Shown here piece after piece: positions 48,301 to 53,600 of a stretch of DNA of 64,000 nt. A model generated the notes under the pieces. The model saw only the letters and a list, made by a program, of their open reading frames with translations. It searched no databases and was not told where the DNA came from. Position 1 is the first letter of the stretch. Each line of letters opens with the position of its first letter. The DNA comes from Misgurnus anguillicaudatus (Eukaryota; Chordata; Actinopteri; Cypriniformes; Cobitidae): the NCBI RefSeq assembly GCF_027580225.2, contig NC_073360.2, positions 11,028,501-11,092,500 on the forward strand, written 5' to 3'. The translations under genes and the position numbers were made by a program.

Positions 48301-49594
48301 CGGCCAGCTGGATTAGATGATGTGTTTAAAAATAAATGAAAATTAAAGAAAATGAAAATAAACACAAATACTATACTTCAAACAAAATATATTTCCTGAT
48401 GAAGGTGTGTATGGAAAATGATACTTGATTTGCTGATGTAGCTTTTCTGTGATTTTGTCACTTGAAGATATGCTTAAATGTTTTAAAATGCACTTGTTAT
48501 TAAAAAGTTTTCCTAAGAGATTTTTTAGGCATATCAGTCTGGAGGCTGGTGCAAAAAACACACTGTAAAAAAATTCTGTAGAAATTGCAGCTAGATTGCC
48601 GGTAATTTACAGTAGATTTACATTTATGTTTTTAACTGGCAACATTTTGTTCAAAGTTAAATGAACATTAAACATTAAGTCTTTGTCTTTATACAGTAAA
48701 ACTAAAAAAAAACAGCATCAAGCAAAACATGCTGGGAAACAAAATCTGAAGCAAAAAACAGAAAAAGGTTGATGATGACTTCTGGTTCCCAGAATGCTTT
48801 GCATGAGGCTGTTATTGTATAGTTTTATTCTGTAAAGATAAAGACTTGTTAATATTTAAAATTTATTTAACTTTGAACAAACTCTTGCCAGTAAATAACA
48901 TAAATGTAAATCTACTGTAAATTACCGGTAACCCAGCTGCAATAACATTGAAATTTCTATGGATTTTTTTTACAGTGCAGTTATTTTATTTTTCGTTTTG
49001 CTGTCTCATGCATCCTAGTGATTTTTGACTTTAGGCCACATGCATTATGCTTTTTTATGAAATTATTGGTGACCCAACCCAGCTCAAACTTTTTAATTTA
49101 TTTAGACACATGAAATGGGTGGGTGACATCATCACATATTTAACATGTAAACATGTTTTCTGTCAGGTTATCTTTCATCTACCGACCAGCTGGTCTTGCT
49201 GATCAAGTTCTGTTACTTTTCTGAATGCTAAATTTCAACACATTTGAACTTCAACACATTACTAGCCTACTTCTGAAGGCACATGTATTATTTCATATTA
49301 TTTATATATTCATTACAGTTTCAGCTAATCAAAAAATACTACTGTATGTTGAAACTTGATTTAAAATACAATAACAAGCAATTTGAATGTTTCACATAAT
49401 TTGCACTTTGAGATTTAAACTGCTTACATTGTTCCCCATTTTGTTTTTACACTATAGAAAAAATTACAGTTTTTAAGAGACCTCGGTACAACCAAACAAT
49501 TAAATAACTTATACAAACACATTAATGTAAAACGTAATAAAATAACTTAATAAAAGACTCACATGGCATCTTGCGTAGAAGCTGTACCTGCCAT
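12960..49594 (-). CDS. NLR family gene (NLRC3-like): N-terminal repeats, FISNA, NACHT, 10 LRR exons
   Basis: Seen: a spliced minus-strand gene. Coding exons in transcript order are 49594-49563, 47836-47732, 47560-47456, 47169-47056, 44446-44348, 44175-42364, 41019-40849, 39731-39558, 38631-38458, 34857-34684, 32193-32020, 27707-27537, 26949-26776, 23770-23597, 16080-15910 and 13133-12960. All junctions are phase 2 and the frame stays open throughout, giving about 1332 residues. Known: FISNA-NACHT-LRR proteins are the large teleost NLR group (NLRC3-like/NLR-C), cytosolic STAND ATPases thought to act in innate immunity. No PYD, CARD or B30.2 domain is visible. The last exon read ends with a good donor (GTAAGT), so a further 3' exon probably exists but I could not find it. 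Unspliced read-through stops at once, but that is true of any phase-2 GTAAG donor. Inference: one gene rather than several, because there is one NACHT exon and one start exon. Introns are packed with transposons. Confidence 0.85.
13931..14591. mobile_element. Solo-LTR-like element carrying a SINE
   Basis: Ends TGTCAGGA...TCCTGACA (TG...CA), with AATAAA about 55 bases before the right end. I see no target duplication, so the LTR call is tentative. A SINE (14051-14240) lies inside. Confidence 0.45.
14051..14240 (+). mobile_element. tRNA-derived SINE
   Basis: Head with a good RNA polymerase III A box (TGGCGCAGTGG) and degraded B box. The tail GTAAGTCGCTTTGGATAAAA then AAATGAATAAATGTAAATG is the conserved 3' end of many fish SINEs/LINEs. 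Inserted within the LTR-like element. Confidence 0.8.
14832..15376. mobile_element. PIF/Harbinger-type MITE, TAA target duplication
   Basis: 545 bases. Inverted ends AGGGCGATTTATAGTCGTGC / GCACGACTATAACGAGCCCT, flanked by TAA at 14829-14831 and 15377-15379. A 3-base TWA duplication is the PIF/Harbinger hallmark. No transposase. In an NLR intron. Confidence 0.85.
15399..15871. mobile_element. piggyBac-type MITE (TTAA ends)
   Basis: 473 bases from TTAACTCTTTCACCGCCA to its complement TGGCGGGGAAAGAGTTAA, with TTAA at both borders. The internal 75-codon frame at 15461-15688 has no family resemblance. It lies 40 bases from LRR exon 9. A fragment of the same family is at about 23905-23962. Confidence 0.8.
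15910..16080 (-). CDS. NLR gene LRR exon 9
   Basis: 171 bases, phase 2 to 2, acceptor TGCAG, donor [25 protein letters not shown], then [20 protein letters not shown], ending SCKLERL. One codon shorter than the 174-base type (SNQHLRD against SNPSHLRE). Confidence 0.85.
17022..17204. repeat. DIRS left inverted terminal repeat
   Basis: About 183 bases that reappear inverted at 22991-23171. Contains GGGTATAAATGCC, a TATA-like motif that is therefore present at both ends of the element and facing inward at both. Confidence 0.88.
17248..17358. repeat. DIRS internal complementary region
   Basis: Bases 17248-17308 are the reverse complement of the extreme left end (16972-17033). Bases 17306-17358 match the reverse complement of the extreme right end (23143-23195). 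The two copies share the GTT at 17306-17308. This is the expected guide for joining ends in the circular DIRS intermediate. Confidence 0.85.
17956..18985 (-). pseudogene. DIRS tyrosine recombinase (frameshift and nonsense)
   Basis: The N-terminal SAM-like core-binding part ([31 protein letters not shown]) ends in a frameshift within a GTCG microrepeat at about 18700. The catalytic part follows in another frame: first Arg in [11 protein letters not shown], the HATRS box (His-x-x-Arg), then a TGA at 18088-18090 where the family has Trp. The downstream FTRFY with the nucleophilic Tyr is still in frame after the stop. All four key residue sites are visible, but the frame is broken twice. Confidence 0.85.
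18976..21251 (-). pseudogene. DIRS reverse transcriptase, RNase H and methyltransferase-like region (frameshifted)
   Basis: RT fingers/palm motifs ([20 protein letters not shown] and [11 protein letters not shown]) lie upstream of about 20437 in one frame. The catalytic YLDDW motif at about 20250 and everything after it lie in another, so one base has been lost near 20435. RNase H follows ([13 protein letters not shown], the ELWTVYLAL helix and DNTATVAYI). A DIRS-specific methyltransferase-like part starts at about [15 protein letters not shown]. The RNase H acidic residues are present. RT activity is lost in this copy unless frameshifted in translation. Confidence 0.85.
21334..22719 (-). CDS. 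DIRS gag-like ORF
   Basis: About 461 residues, open throughout. The start chosen is the ATG beginning [14 protein letters not shown]. Two Cys/His clusters near the N-terminus (CAAGC...CLSCLG and CSHCGK) look like zinc-binding knuckles, followed by a long Ser/Pro/acidic stretch and an Arg-rich C-terminus ([10 protein letters not shown]). Known: the first ORF of fish DIRS elements is gag-like and probably coats the RNA. It overlaps the following RT frame. Confidence 0.8.
   Translation of the reverse strand: MAFRPCAAGCGRYMGPSDGHDRCLSCLGVTHAEAAFVDGSCSHCGKMTISELKTRLSYILGKTPPVPLPRSVSTSSGLPRVTVGVLPAGNQPSGSSHSSALLPAESSEGGSGSIVPHLSFGCPDEDRMSVAASEGGQSLSDASLDPLPPSGLVAQTESDPEMAAMLARAAETVGLDWTPPPPPEPSRLDDWFLGAARAGPSRSAPVPFFPEVHEELTRSWTAPFASRNRPCKPSPLTTLDGGAAKGYTAIPTVERSVAMQLCPATAASWRDKPSLPSRACKYSSALTGAAYRACGEAASALHAMALLQVHQAKALKDLHEGGHDQTALKELRAATDLALRATKVTAQAVGRAMSTMVVQERHLWLCLADMSEADKTRFLNAPISQAGLFGDAVESFAQQFSAAQKQTEAIRHILPRRQPAATITAPVAAPQPASRRGRPPAAASGPAPPQQRPKRRRRSGR
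22991..23171. repeat. DIRS right inverted terminal repeat
   Basis: Inverted partner of 17022-17204. On the minus strand this is the 5' end; its TATA-like motif lies about 300 bases upstream of the gag start codon and may be the element promoter. Confidence 0.88.
23345..23585. repeat. Degenerate short tandem repeat (GGCATCAG units)
   Basis: At least ten irregularly spaced copies of a GCATCAG/GCATCGG motif, often preceded by AAAACG or AACAAG. Ends just before LRR exon 8. Confidence 0.7.
23597..23770 (-). CDS. NLR gene LRR exon 8 (twin of exon at 26776-26949)
   Basis: 174 bases, phase 2 to 2, acceptor TATAG, donor [25 protein letters not shown], then the same [20 protein letters not shown] as its twin, ending QCKIQRL. 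The 7.5-kb intron that follows contains the DIRS element. Confidence 0.9.
24299..26291 (-). mobile_element. 5'-truncated non-LTR retrotransposon with restriction-like endonuclease (R2/RLE group)
   Basis: About 2 kb on the minus strand inside an NLR intron, in the same orientation as the host gene. It holds only the 3' part of the ORF plus a 3' UTR with a (TAA)n-like tract near 24376-24396. Both flanks are halves of one palindromic repeat (24207-24298 and 26292-26516), so the insertion point is clear on both sides. 5' truncation is typical of target-primed reverse transcription. Confidence 0.82.
24637..26289 (-). pseudogene. C-terminal half of RLE-type LINE ORF (open, truncated)
   Basis: 551 codons without a stop. 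It starts near the end of the RT domain ([13 protein letters not shown] is the last RT motif). A thumb/linker follows, then the zinc knuckle [17 protein letters not shown] (C-x2-C-x8-H-x4-C) and the restriction-like endonuclease with the PD-(D/E)XK pattern ([25 protein letters not shown]). Known: R2, R4, NeSL and teleost Rex6 share this arrangement; I cannot pick the clade. RT catalytic motifs are lost with the 5' end. The long open frame implies a recent insertion. Confidence 0.85.
26776..26949 (-). CDS. NLR gene LRR exon 7 (twin of exon at 23597-23770)
   Basis: 174 bases, phase 2 to 2, acceptor TATAG, donor [25 protein letters not shown], then [20 protein letters not shown], ending QCKLQRL. 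It is very similar to the next LRR exon, and the similarity continues into both flanking introns. Confidence 0.9.
27537..27707 (-). CDS. NLR gene LRR exon 6
   Basis: 171 bases, phase 2 to 2, acceptor TGCAG, donor GTGAG. Starts [20 protein letters not shown], then [19 protein letters not shown] and YCKLQKL. The loop after LxL is unusual (GKKSGN instead of N-x-L/I-G-D), so this repeat may be structurally atypical. Confidence 0.75.
27900..28760. other. NLR intron, unassigned
   Basis: Several short overlapping frames and moderately GC-balanced sequence without recognisable domains. Possibly old retroelement sequence; nothing firm. Confidence 0.25.
28890..28980 (+). repeat. LINE 3'-tail fragment
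   Basis: GGGATAGGCTCCAGC followed by GAATGGATGGATGA, the common 3' end of L2/CR1-like LINEs and dependent SINEs in fish. A second diverged tail lies near 37600-37690. Confidence 0.55.
29176..29369. mobile_element. Short hAT-like MITE with near-perfect 8-bp duplication
   Basis: 194 bases, ends CAGGGTTCCTC / GAGGAACCCTG. Flanks CTATACAC and GTATACAC match at 7 of 8 bases. Related fragments at 8240-8375 and 32291-32426. Confidence 0.75.
29725..31125 (-). mobile_element. Tc1/mariner element, decayed copy, in NLR intron
   Basis: 1401 bases with TA at each end. Inverted ends start CAGTGAGGAAAATAAGTATT and extend over about 100 bases. The transposase is on the minus strand but broken by stops and frameshifts; recognisable pieces lie at 30444-30836 (N-terminal DNA-binding part) and about 29930-30200 (C-terminal DDE part). 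Fossil copy. Confidence 0.88.
32020..32193 (-). CDS. NLR gene LRR exon 5
   Basis: 174 bases, phase 2 to 2, acceptor TGCAG, donor [23 protein letters not shown], then [19 protein letters not shown], ending DCKLQIL. Intact LRR module. Confidence 0.85.
32291..32426. repeat. Fragment of CAGGGTT-type hAT-like repeat
   Basis: CCAGAGGTTTTCAACTCTGG ... GGGCTGGAGTTAAGCCCTG resembles the element at 29176-29369. It directly precedes the hAT element at 32441. Confidence 0.5.
32441..33469. mobile_element. Non-autonomous hAT element with perfect 8-bp duplication
   Basis: 1029 bases. Ends CAGGGCTTGACATTAAC / GTGAATGTCAAGTCCTG, with subterminal CTAGCCACTTTGGC at both ends. Target duplication CACGTACA at 32433-32440 and 33470-33477. 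No transposase frame. In an NLR intron. Confidence 0.9.
34684..34857 (-). CDS. NLR gene LRR exon 4
   Basis: 174 bases, phase 2 to 2, acceptor TGCAG, donor [23 protein letters not shown], then [20 protein letters not shown], ending HCKLQIL. Intact LRR module. Confidence 0.85.
34998..36240 (-). mobile_element. Tc1/mariner element, decayed copy, in NLR intron
   Basis: About 1243 bases flanked by TA, with short diverged inverted ends (CTGTGCATTCAAAAAGTATT against CAGTGCATTGAGAAAGTATA). Broken minus-strand transposase: 35580-35804 carries a [11 protein letters not shown] segment (first catalytic position changed from D-E-T-K to H-E-T-K) and 35190-35408 the C-terminal part. Inactive. Confidence 0.82.
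36568..36979 (-). mobile_element. Solo-LTR-like sequence
   Basis: 412 bases with TGTTATGG...AATGTAACA ends. On the minus strand it contains AATAAA shortly before a GTCTGTGCATGGGTTC block similar in layout to the end of the element at 13931-14591. No target duplication found, so tentative. Confidence 0.4.
37839..38133. mobile_element. MITE with internal GCTGGT repeats
   Basis: Inverted ends CCCTGCTGAAAAAAACAGCA / TGCTGTTTTTTCACCAGGG. The interior is built of many TGCTGGTTT/GCTGGTGCT units, a pattern typical of cyprinid genomes. Confidence 0.8.
38458..38631 (-). CDS. NLR gene LRR exon 3
   Basis: 174 bases, phase 2 to 2, acceptor TTCAG, donor GTAAGT. Typical LRR module with Cys-rich start, [24 protein letters not shown] middle and CKLEVL end, open throughout on the minus strand. 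Confidence 0.85.
39558..39731 (-). CDS. NLR gene LRR exon 2
   Basis: 174 bases, phase 2 to 2, acceptor TGTAG, donor GTGAG. LRR pattern [20 protein letters not shown] followed by [15 protein letters not shown]. Open reading frame throughout. Confidence 0.85.
40505..40668. repeat. Short copy of CTATTCGGAC-type element
   Basis: CTATTTGGACAGGATTAGTT near the left and TAGTCCGAATAG near the right resemble the ends of the element at 45334-46140. Heavily shortened. Confidence 0.5.
40849..41019 (-). CDS. NLR gene LRR exon 1 (diverged)
   Basis: 171 bases, phase 2 to 2, acceptor ACAG, donor GTAAGA. It encodes an LRR pair with the core [13 protein letters not shown] and ends with HCKLEKL. It departs from the other LRR exons in the usual C-x-C start ([14 protein letters not shown] here), as expected for the repeat packing against NACHT. 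Confidence 0.8.
41432..41811. repeat. GACCCTGGAC-type repeat, copy 1
   Basis: About 380 bases beginning ATGACCCTGGACTGCAAAAC; the interior CAGATTTTCAAATAGTTG and CAATGGAAAGC blocks also occur at 56099-56468. In an NLR intron. Confidence 0.7.
42235..42345. repeat. (GT)n / (GTGC)n microsatellite next to the NACHT-exon donor
   Basis: About 110 bases of GT with blocks of GTGC, i.e. CA-rich on the transcribed NLR strand, starting about 20 bases after the donor of the NACHT exon. Confidence 0.95.
42364..44175 (-). CDS. NLR gene exon 6: FISNA and NACHT domains
   Basis: 1812 bases (604 codons), phase 2 at both ends, acceptor TTACAG and donor GTAAGT. FISNA comes first, with the signature [15 protein letters not shown] follows, with Walker A GVAGIGKT (about residues 249-256 of the deduced protein), Walker [13 protein letters not shown] (about 318-329) and a sensor-like segment [12 protein letters not shown]. 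The helical part ends with the family-typical [13 protein letters not shown]. All nucleotide-binding residues are present, so ATP binding looks intact. The frame is uninterrupted. Known: NACHT drives ATP-dependent oligomerisation of NLR sensors; FISNA is the fish-specific NACHT-associated domain. A long dinucleotide repeat starts only about 20 bases into the following intron. Confidence 0.95.
44348..44446 (-). CDS. NLR gene exon 5, diverged N-terminal repeat module 4
   Basis: 99 bases (33 codons), phase 2 to 2, acceptor TCAG, donor GTACTG. The repeat core is recognisable but diverged ([14 protein letters not shown]). It joins as AG+C (Ser) directly to the FISNA-NACHT exon at 44175. Confidence 0.7.
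44533..45197. mobile_element. Palindromic MITE with nested insertion
   Basis: Inverted ends GGCCTGGTTTCACAGACAAG / TTGTCTGTGAAACCAGGCC. A different repeat occupies about 44694-44933 inside it. Confidence 0.8.
44694..44933. repeat. Nested fish repeat (TGCATTTATATAGTGCTTTC)
   Basis: Begins with the widespread TGGACTGCATTTATATAGTG sequence and ends with CACTGCCTGCCAC. Boundaries approximate. Confidence 0.6.
45215..46660 (+). pseudogene. L2-like LINE reverse transcriptase fragment, interrupted
   Basis: The left piece (45215-45333) encodes a [13 protein letters not shown] segment (RT motif before the catalytic box). The right piece (46141 on) encodes YADETQIF (the catalytic YADD box, second Asp changed to Glu) and later a KPRLGYC segment. 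A DNA transposon at about 45334-46140 lies exactly between. Dead remnant in the intron between NLR exons 4 and 5. Confidence 0.75.
45334..46140. mobile_element. Non-autonomous DNA transposon with CTATTCGGACGGGATTAGTT ends
   Basis: About 807 bases with inverted ends CTATTCGGACGGGATTAGTT / AACTAATCCCGTTCGAATAG. Multiple internal CAGAGGTCC(T)C repeats. No transposase. Inserted in the LINE RT remnant. Confidence 0.8.
46661..47055. other. NLR intron, LINE debris and repeat fragment
   Basis: 46830-47000 resembles half of the palindromic repeat seen at 24207-26516 (GGGTGAGTAAATTATC, ATTCCTTTAA). Nothing else recognised. Confidence 0.4.
47056..47169 (-). CDS. NLR gene exon 4, N-terminal repeat module 3
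   Basis: 114 bases (38 codons), phase 2 to 2, acceptor ACAG, donor GTGAAG. It carries the same [16 protein letters not shown] core preceded by a three-codon longer lead ([13 protein letters not shown]), so this module differs from its neighbours mainly by a short insertion. Confidence 0.75.
47456..47560 (-). CDS. NLR gene exon 3, N-terminal repeat module 2
   Basis: 105 bases, phase 2 to 2, acceptor ACAG, donor GTGACC. The core [18 protein letters not shown] is almost identical to the exon at 47732-47836, indicating recent duplication of the exon or continuing gene conversion. Confidence 0.75.
47732..47836 (-). CDS. NLR gene exon 2, N-terminal repeat module 1
   Basis: 105 bases (35 codons), phase 2 to 2, acceptor AAG, donor GTATAA. 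It encodes a hydrophilic peptide with the core [18 protein letters not shown], repeated in the next two exons. Such short tandem peptide exons before FISNA are known from fish NLRs; their function is not established. Confidence 0.75.
47837..48560. other. NLR intron 1, 3' half, nothing recognised
   Basis: AT-rich sequence between repeat exon 1 and a MITE; I found no further N-terminal repeat exon here. Confidence 0.5.
48561..48977. mobile_element. Palindromic MITE (CACTGTAAAAAAATTCTGT ends)
   Basis: Long inverted arms: CACTGTAAAAAAATTCTGTA ... and ATGGATTTTTTTTACAGTG, with further arm pairing (AAATTACCGGTAA blocks). In NLR intron 1. A fragment of the family lies near 39820. Confidence 0.85.
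48978..49562. other. NLR intron 1, 5' part, nothing recognised
   Basis: AT-rich, no exon or repeat identified. Confidence 0.4.
49563..49594 (-). CDS. NLR gene exon 1 (start codon)
   Basis: ATG at 49594 followed by ten codons ([10 protein letters not shown]) plus two bases, then donor GTGAGT. The two leftover bases join in frame to the first N-terminal repeat exon at 47836 (AT+T, Ile). The short first exon and phase-2 donor match the phase of every later exon, which is why this start is preferred. Intron 1 is about 1.7 kb and contains a palindromic MITE. Confidence 0.65.
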
Positions 49595-50691
49595 TGTTAC
49601 ACAATCTGAAACTGAAGAAAGTTCAAGTTTATCCTCAAAGGAGGAGCATCGTTTCTAAAATCAGCTGCCCCTTACTGGAATATAGTTTTACTTGTTAAAG
49701 CATGGAGGACTGCAGTTTTTACACCATATTAAATACTAAAATAATACTATACTATAAAATAATAATAAAAAATTGTGTCAATCTTTTTTATTCCACTTTA
49801 AAACCATGTCCCTTACAACATATCCCTTTTCTAATGGTATCCCCCCACCAAAAAATACAATTCATTATTATTTGTACAGTTTATTATTCAAGTTGTAGGC
49901 TACATATTTATGTTTGATGTATAGACTAAATCATACAAAAACGTCTGTTTTCTTGGAATAAACTTTGGGTTTCGGATCTTTATTAATATTTGAAACTTAT
50001 TTCACAAAGACATTTCATTTAATGGCATAAAGAACTGGTCTTGCTTAACTGTAGCCTGGCTTTCACTAAACATTTTCTATGACTGGATTACCGTGACCAC
50101 TGATAAGAAAACGCTTTCTTTAAGAAGCGTATTTATTTAAATGCAAAATAACCGTTGTATACTTATTTAACATACGCATTTACCTGTTGTTCCTTTTGTG
50201 CCCTGCTAAATTAAAAAAAATAAATCCTGATATTAGGCTTGTTCGTTTTCCTGAGGCGCTGCAAGAACTATCAGTTTGATGACGTCAAAGTATCGCGATA
50301 GCAATTCGAGACATCCTACGGAGAAGCCTAATTTCAAATCGCTCTCGCGGTACTTTGACTTCATCCTGCTGTCAGTTCTTGCGGCGCCATATGCAGTCGA
50401 ACACACCTACAATCATAGTGCGCATGTCATCTTTCAACCAATGGGGATCTGCTTATACATGACGTAAGCTGTGACGTTTTTCGATTTCAGGAAGCGCATT
50501 GAGAACAACGTGAATGTCAAAACAGAGAATACTAAATGATAACGCTTTCGTGGATGCGTTTTATCATCGAAGATTATCCACAATAACATAAATGGACGTG
50601 AGCTGCACTGACATTTAAAGCTGAAAGACCAATCAGGACATATATTAAATCTCTTAAATCTTATCTTTTTGTGCGCTTGTTTTTAGCTTTA
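49595..50691. promoter_or_regulatory. Head-to-head intergenic region between NLR gene and nars2
   Basis: About 1.1 kb separates the start codons of the minus-strand NLR gene and the plus-strand nars2. It must hold the 5' UTRs and promoters of both. I see no clear TATA box. The nars2-proximal part contains CpG dinucleotides and a palindromic repeat at about 50230-50415. Shared promoter use is only inference. Confidence 0.5.
50230..50415. repeat. Palindromic repeat in the NLR/nars2 intergenic region
   Basis: Imperfect inverted arms: GCGCTGCAAGAACTATCAG, GTCAAAGTATCGCGA on the left; CGCGGTACTTTGAC, CTGTCAGTTCTTGCGGCGC on the right. Likely a MITE; lies between the two divergent genes. Confidence 0.7.
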
Positions 50692-53600
50692 ATGATACCT
50701 GTCACATTACTTCGCATACCTGTTTTACACACATCGTTATTTTTCCGATGTGGTGCATTGTTCTTCCAACGACATTGCAGGCGCATGATCTCCAAGAAAA
50801 GAAGGATATGTGATATACTGGAATGTACGGATATAGGATCAGATGTTAGAATACAGGTGAGACATCTGTAGTCTTCAATTCACGTGTGATGTTTACATCA
50901 GGTTATCATGAATGCTTGTGTTGCAGGGGTGGGTCAGATCTGTCAGACCACAGAAGGACAATCTCTTCTTACATGTCAATGATGGAAGCTCATTGAAGCC
51001 TCTTCAGGTGGTTGCCAGCTCACATCTGAACACCAGGTACGTTTCTTGCTCAGGTGCATTTAATGTAGTTTAATGCATTCAGATATAGAAGCCACTTGGT
51101 ATTTTGATTCTTAAAGAAGTTAAACTAATTTTACAGTTTTAGTGTCCAATTCCTTATTGGAGCCAATGTATACAACAAACTTATTTTAAATTGAGGGTCT
51201 TTGATGTATTTTCCTTTCTTGTCAAGAGACCTTACATTTGGGTGTGCTGTTGACATCAGTGGCACATTGGAGAGGAGTCCTAACAAGAGACAAAATGTAG
51301 AGATACAAGCTCAACATATTCAAGTGGTCGGGGAATGTGATCCCGTGGTAAGTGTTGATATCACGCATTGTATGATTACAAAGTGAATTGTGACAACACT
51401 TCTATTAAAATAATCTATTTTGTCTGATCTAGGAGTTTCCTTTTAAAATCAAAGAGCGTCATCCTTTGGAATATATCAGACAGTTTCCCCATCTCAGATG
51501 CCGAACAAACGCCTTTAGTTCCCTCCTCAGGATACGCAGCGAGGCGACAGCTGCCCTCCAATCATTTTTCAGGGTATGAGAATATTAATGAACTTTTTGT
51601 TTCACATAAGTGTAATTCAGTGAACAAATTCCTAACACGACTATTAAATATTTACTGACGGAAACAAAACACAACACTGTTGTTTGAAAATGTATTTAGG
51701 TTTTTTTCTAATGCCAAACACCTTACAGTTTTTGCAAATTAACTTATGAGCACAATTGTTTACAGTAATCCTAAATATATTAAAGATTGTTTGCAAGTAA
51801 ATAGTCCAGGATGTAAAACAGTATGTGTATTTGAATTAAATTATTTTTTTGTTTTGTTTTAGGATAATGGTTATGTGCAGATTCACACACCAATAATCAC
51901 CTCAAATGACTGTGAGGGTGCTGGTGAACTCTTCCAAGTTGAGGTACTCTCAAATTTCGTGAATGTAGTGTTTAGAGGTGTACATAGCAACTATCAATAT
52001 ATTTTTATTGTAAATCAAATTCAATAATTCATCACTGATACAATAATAACTGATTTTCTGACACCTGATATATTTTCTTTTTCTGTCCGTAGCCTGCAGG
52101 TGATAAAAAAGCCTCAGATGACCCAAACCCACATTTCTTCTCTGTGCCAGCTTATCTAACAGTATCAGGGCAATTGCACCTAGAAGTCATGGCAGGGTAA
52201 AGACAAAATTGTTTTATTTGAGCACTTATGCATGGAACGTATTGAAGCTGCAATATGTAGATTTTCACCACTAGAGGCCGCTATTACACAATAACAAAGG
52301 CAAAGCATAATGACATTATGAAGGAGAGTGGAACCACGGGACATGTTGTTTTCACCAACCAAAGATGTATGAAATTCTCTGATCATGTTAATAGATGAGA
52401 TAATGAATTAATGTTTTATTACCTGTACATTTGATCACATTATTTAGCGTAATAAATTTGCTGGAAGGCACAACAGCGAGTTCAGCACTTCCGCGTTTGT
52501 CCACTCATGTTGCCGTAATTTCTACAACTGTTAACTGAGGATAGCGTTGATATTAAGTCACTAAAAGGGCGACAATTACAAGGAAGAAAAGGGACAAAGA
52601 CATTATTTAAATCAGCAATTTCTCTAGATTTACAAACTTTTGGTATAGTGTAAGTACACAACTGCATTAAATATATATCACACTGTGCAAGTTGTTTTTG
52701 GATATTTTATTACAAAAATCTCACATATTGTAGCTTTAAAGAAACTTTAAGTTGAATGCTTACCATTCTGTGGTTTTCATTTTGGTAACATCCAGTATAT
52801 TGTTGGGCTATTTTAGGGCTTTTTCAGCAGTCTACACCTTTGGTCCTACATTCAGAGCAGAGAACTCTCAAAGCAGGAGACATCTGGCTGAGTTTTACAT
52901 GGTAGAAGCTGAAATTGCCTTCACTGAGTCATTAAAAGATCTAATGGAGGTATAACGTCAGTCCTTAAAAATACATTAAACTTTTGCATTAACCATAGCA
53001 TTGACATCTCTGAAGCAGCTATTTATGGTTTAAAGGTGAATCTGAAACTTTCTAGGTTATGGAGAACCTGTTTAAGTCCACCACGGAGCATTTGATGTCC
53101 CATTGCGCAGATGATATTGAATTATTTCACAAATATATTGCACCAGGACATGGGGTACGATGCAAAAACTGTTGATTTTAATGATGAGAGCCATAATTGG
53201 ATTTGTTAAGTTTTCGAGCCCTATTGCATGTTAACCTTTCAACTCTTAATCTCCTCAGGACGAAGTGAACCTCATGTTGAAAAGAAACTTTCATGTGTAT
53301 GTATTATATCTTGGTACGGTCTGTTTCGATTCTCTAATGTGATGAGATCGAAATATATTTAAGTAAGATCTTAGTAAATATTTTAATGAAAAATTATCTG
53401 CATGAATGATGTATTTTCGTAGGCCAACCCAGAAGTTAGTGGGATACTGGTTTCCTCACCAAAAATCCCATTCTTTTTATTTCCATAAACTTTTGGATTA
53501 TCGCTCTGTGTTTAACAAAAGTTTATGTTACTTACACATTTTGTCCAACAAGATAATCTTCACAGATGAACACAATTTTTATTAATTTTGAAGCTGAAAT

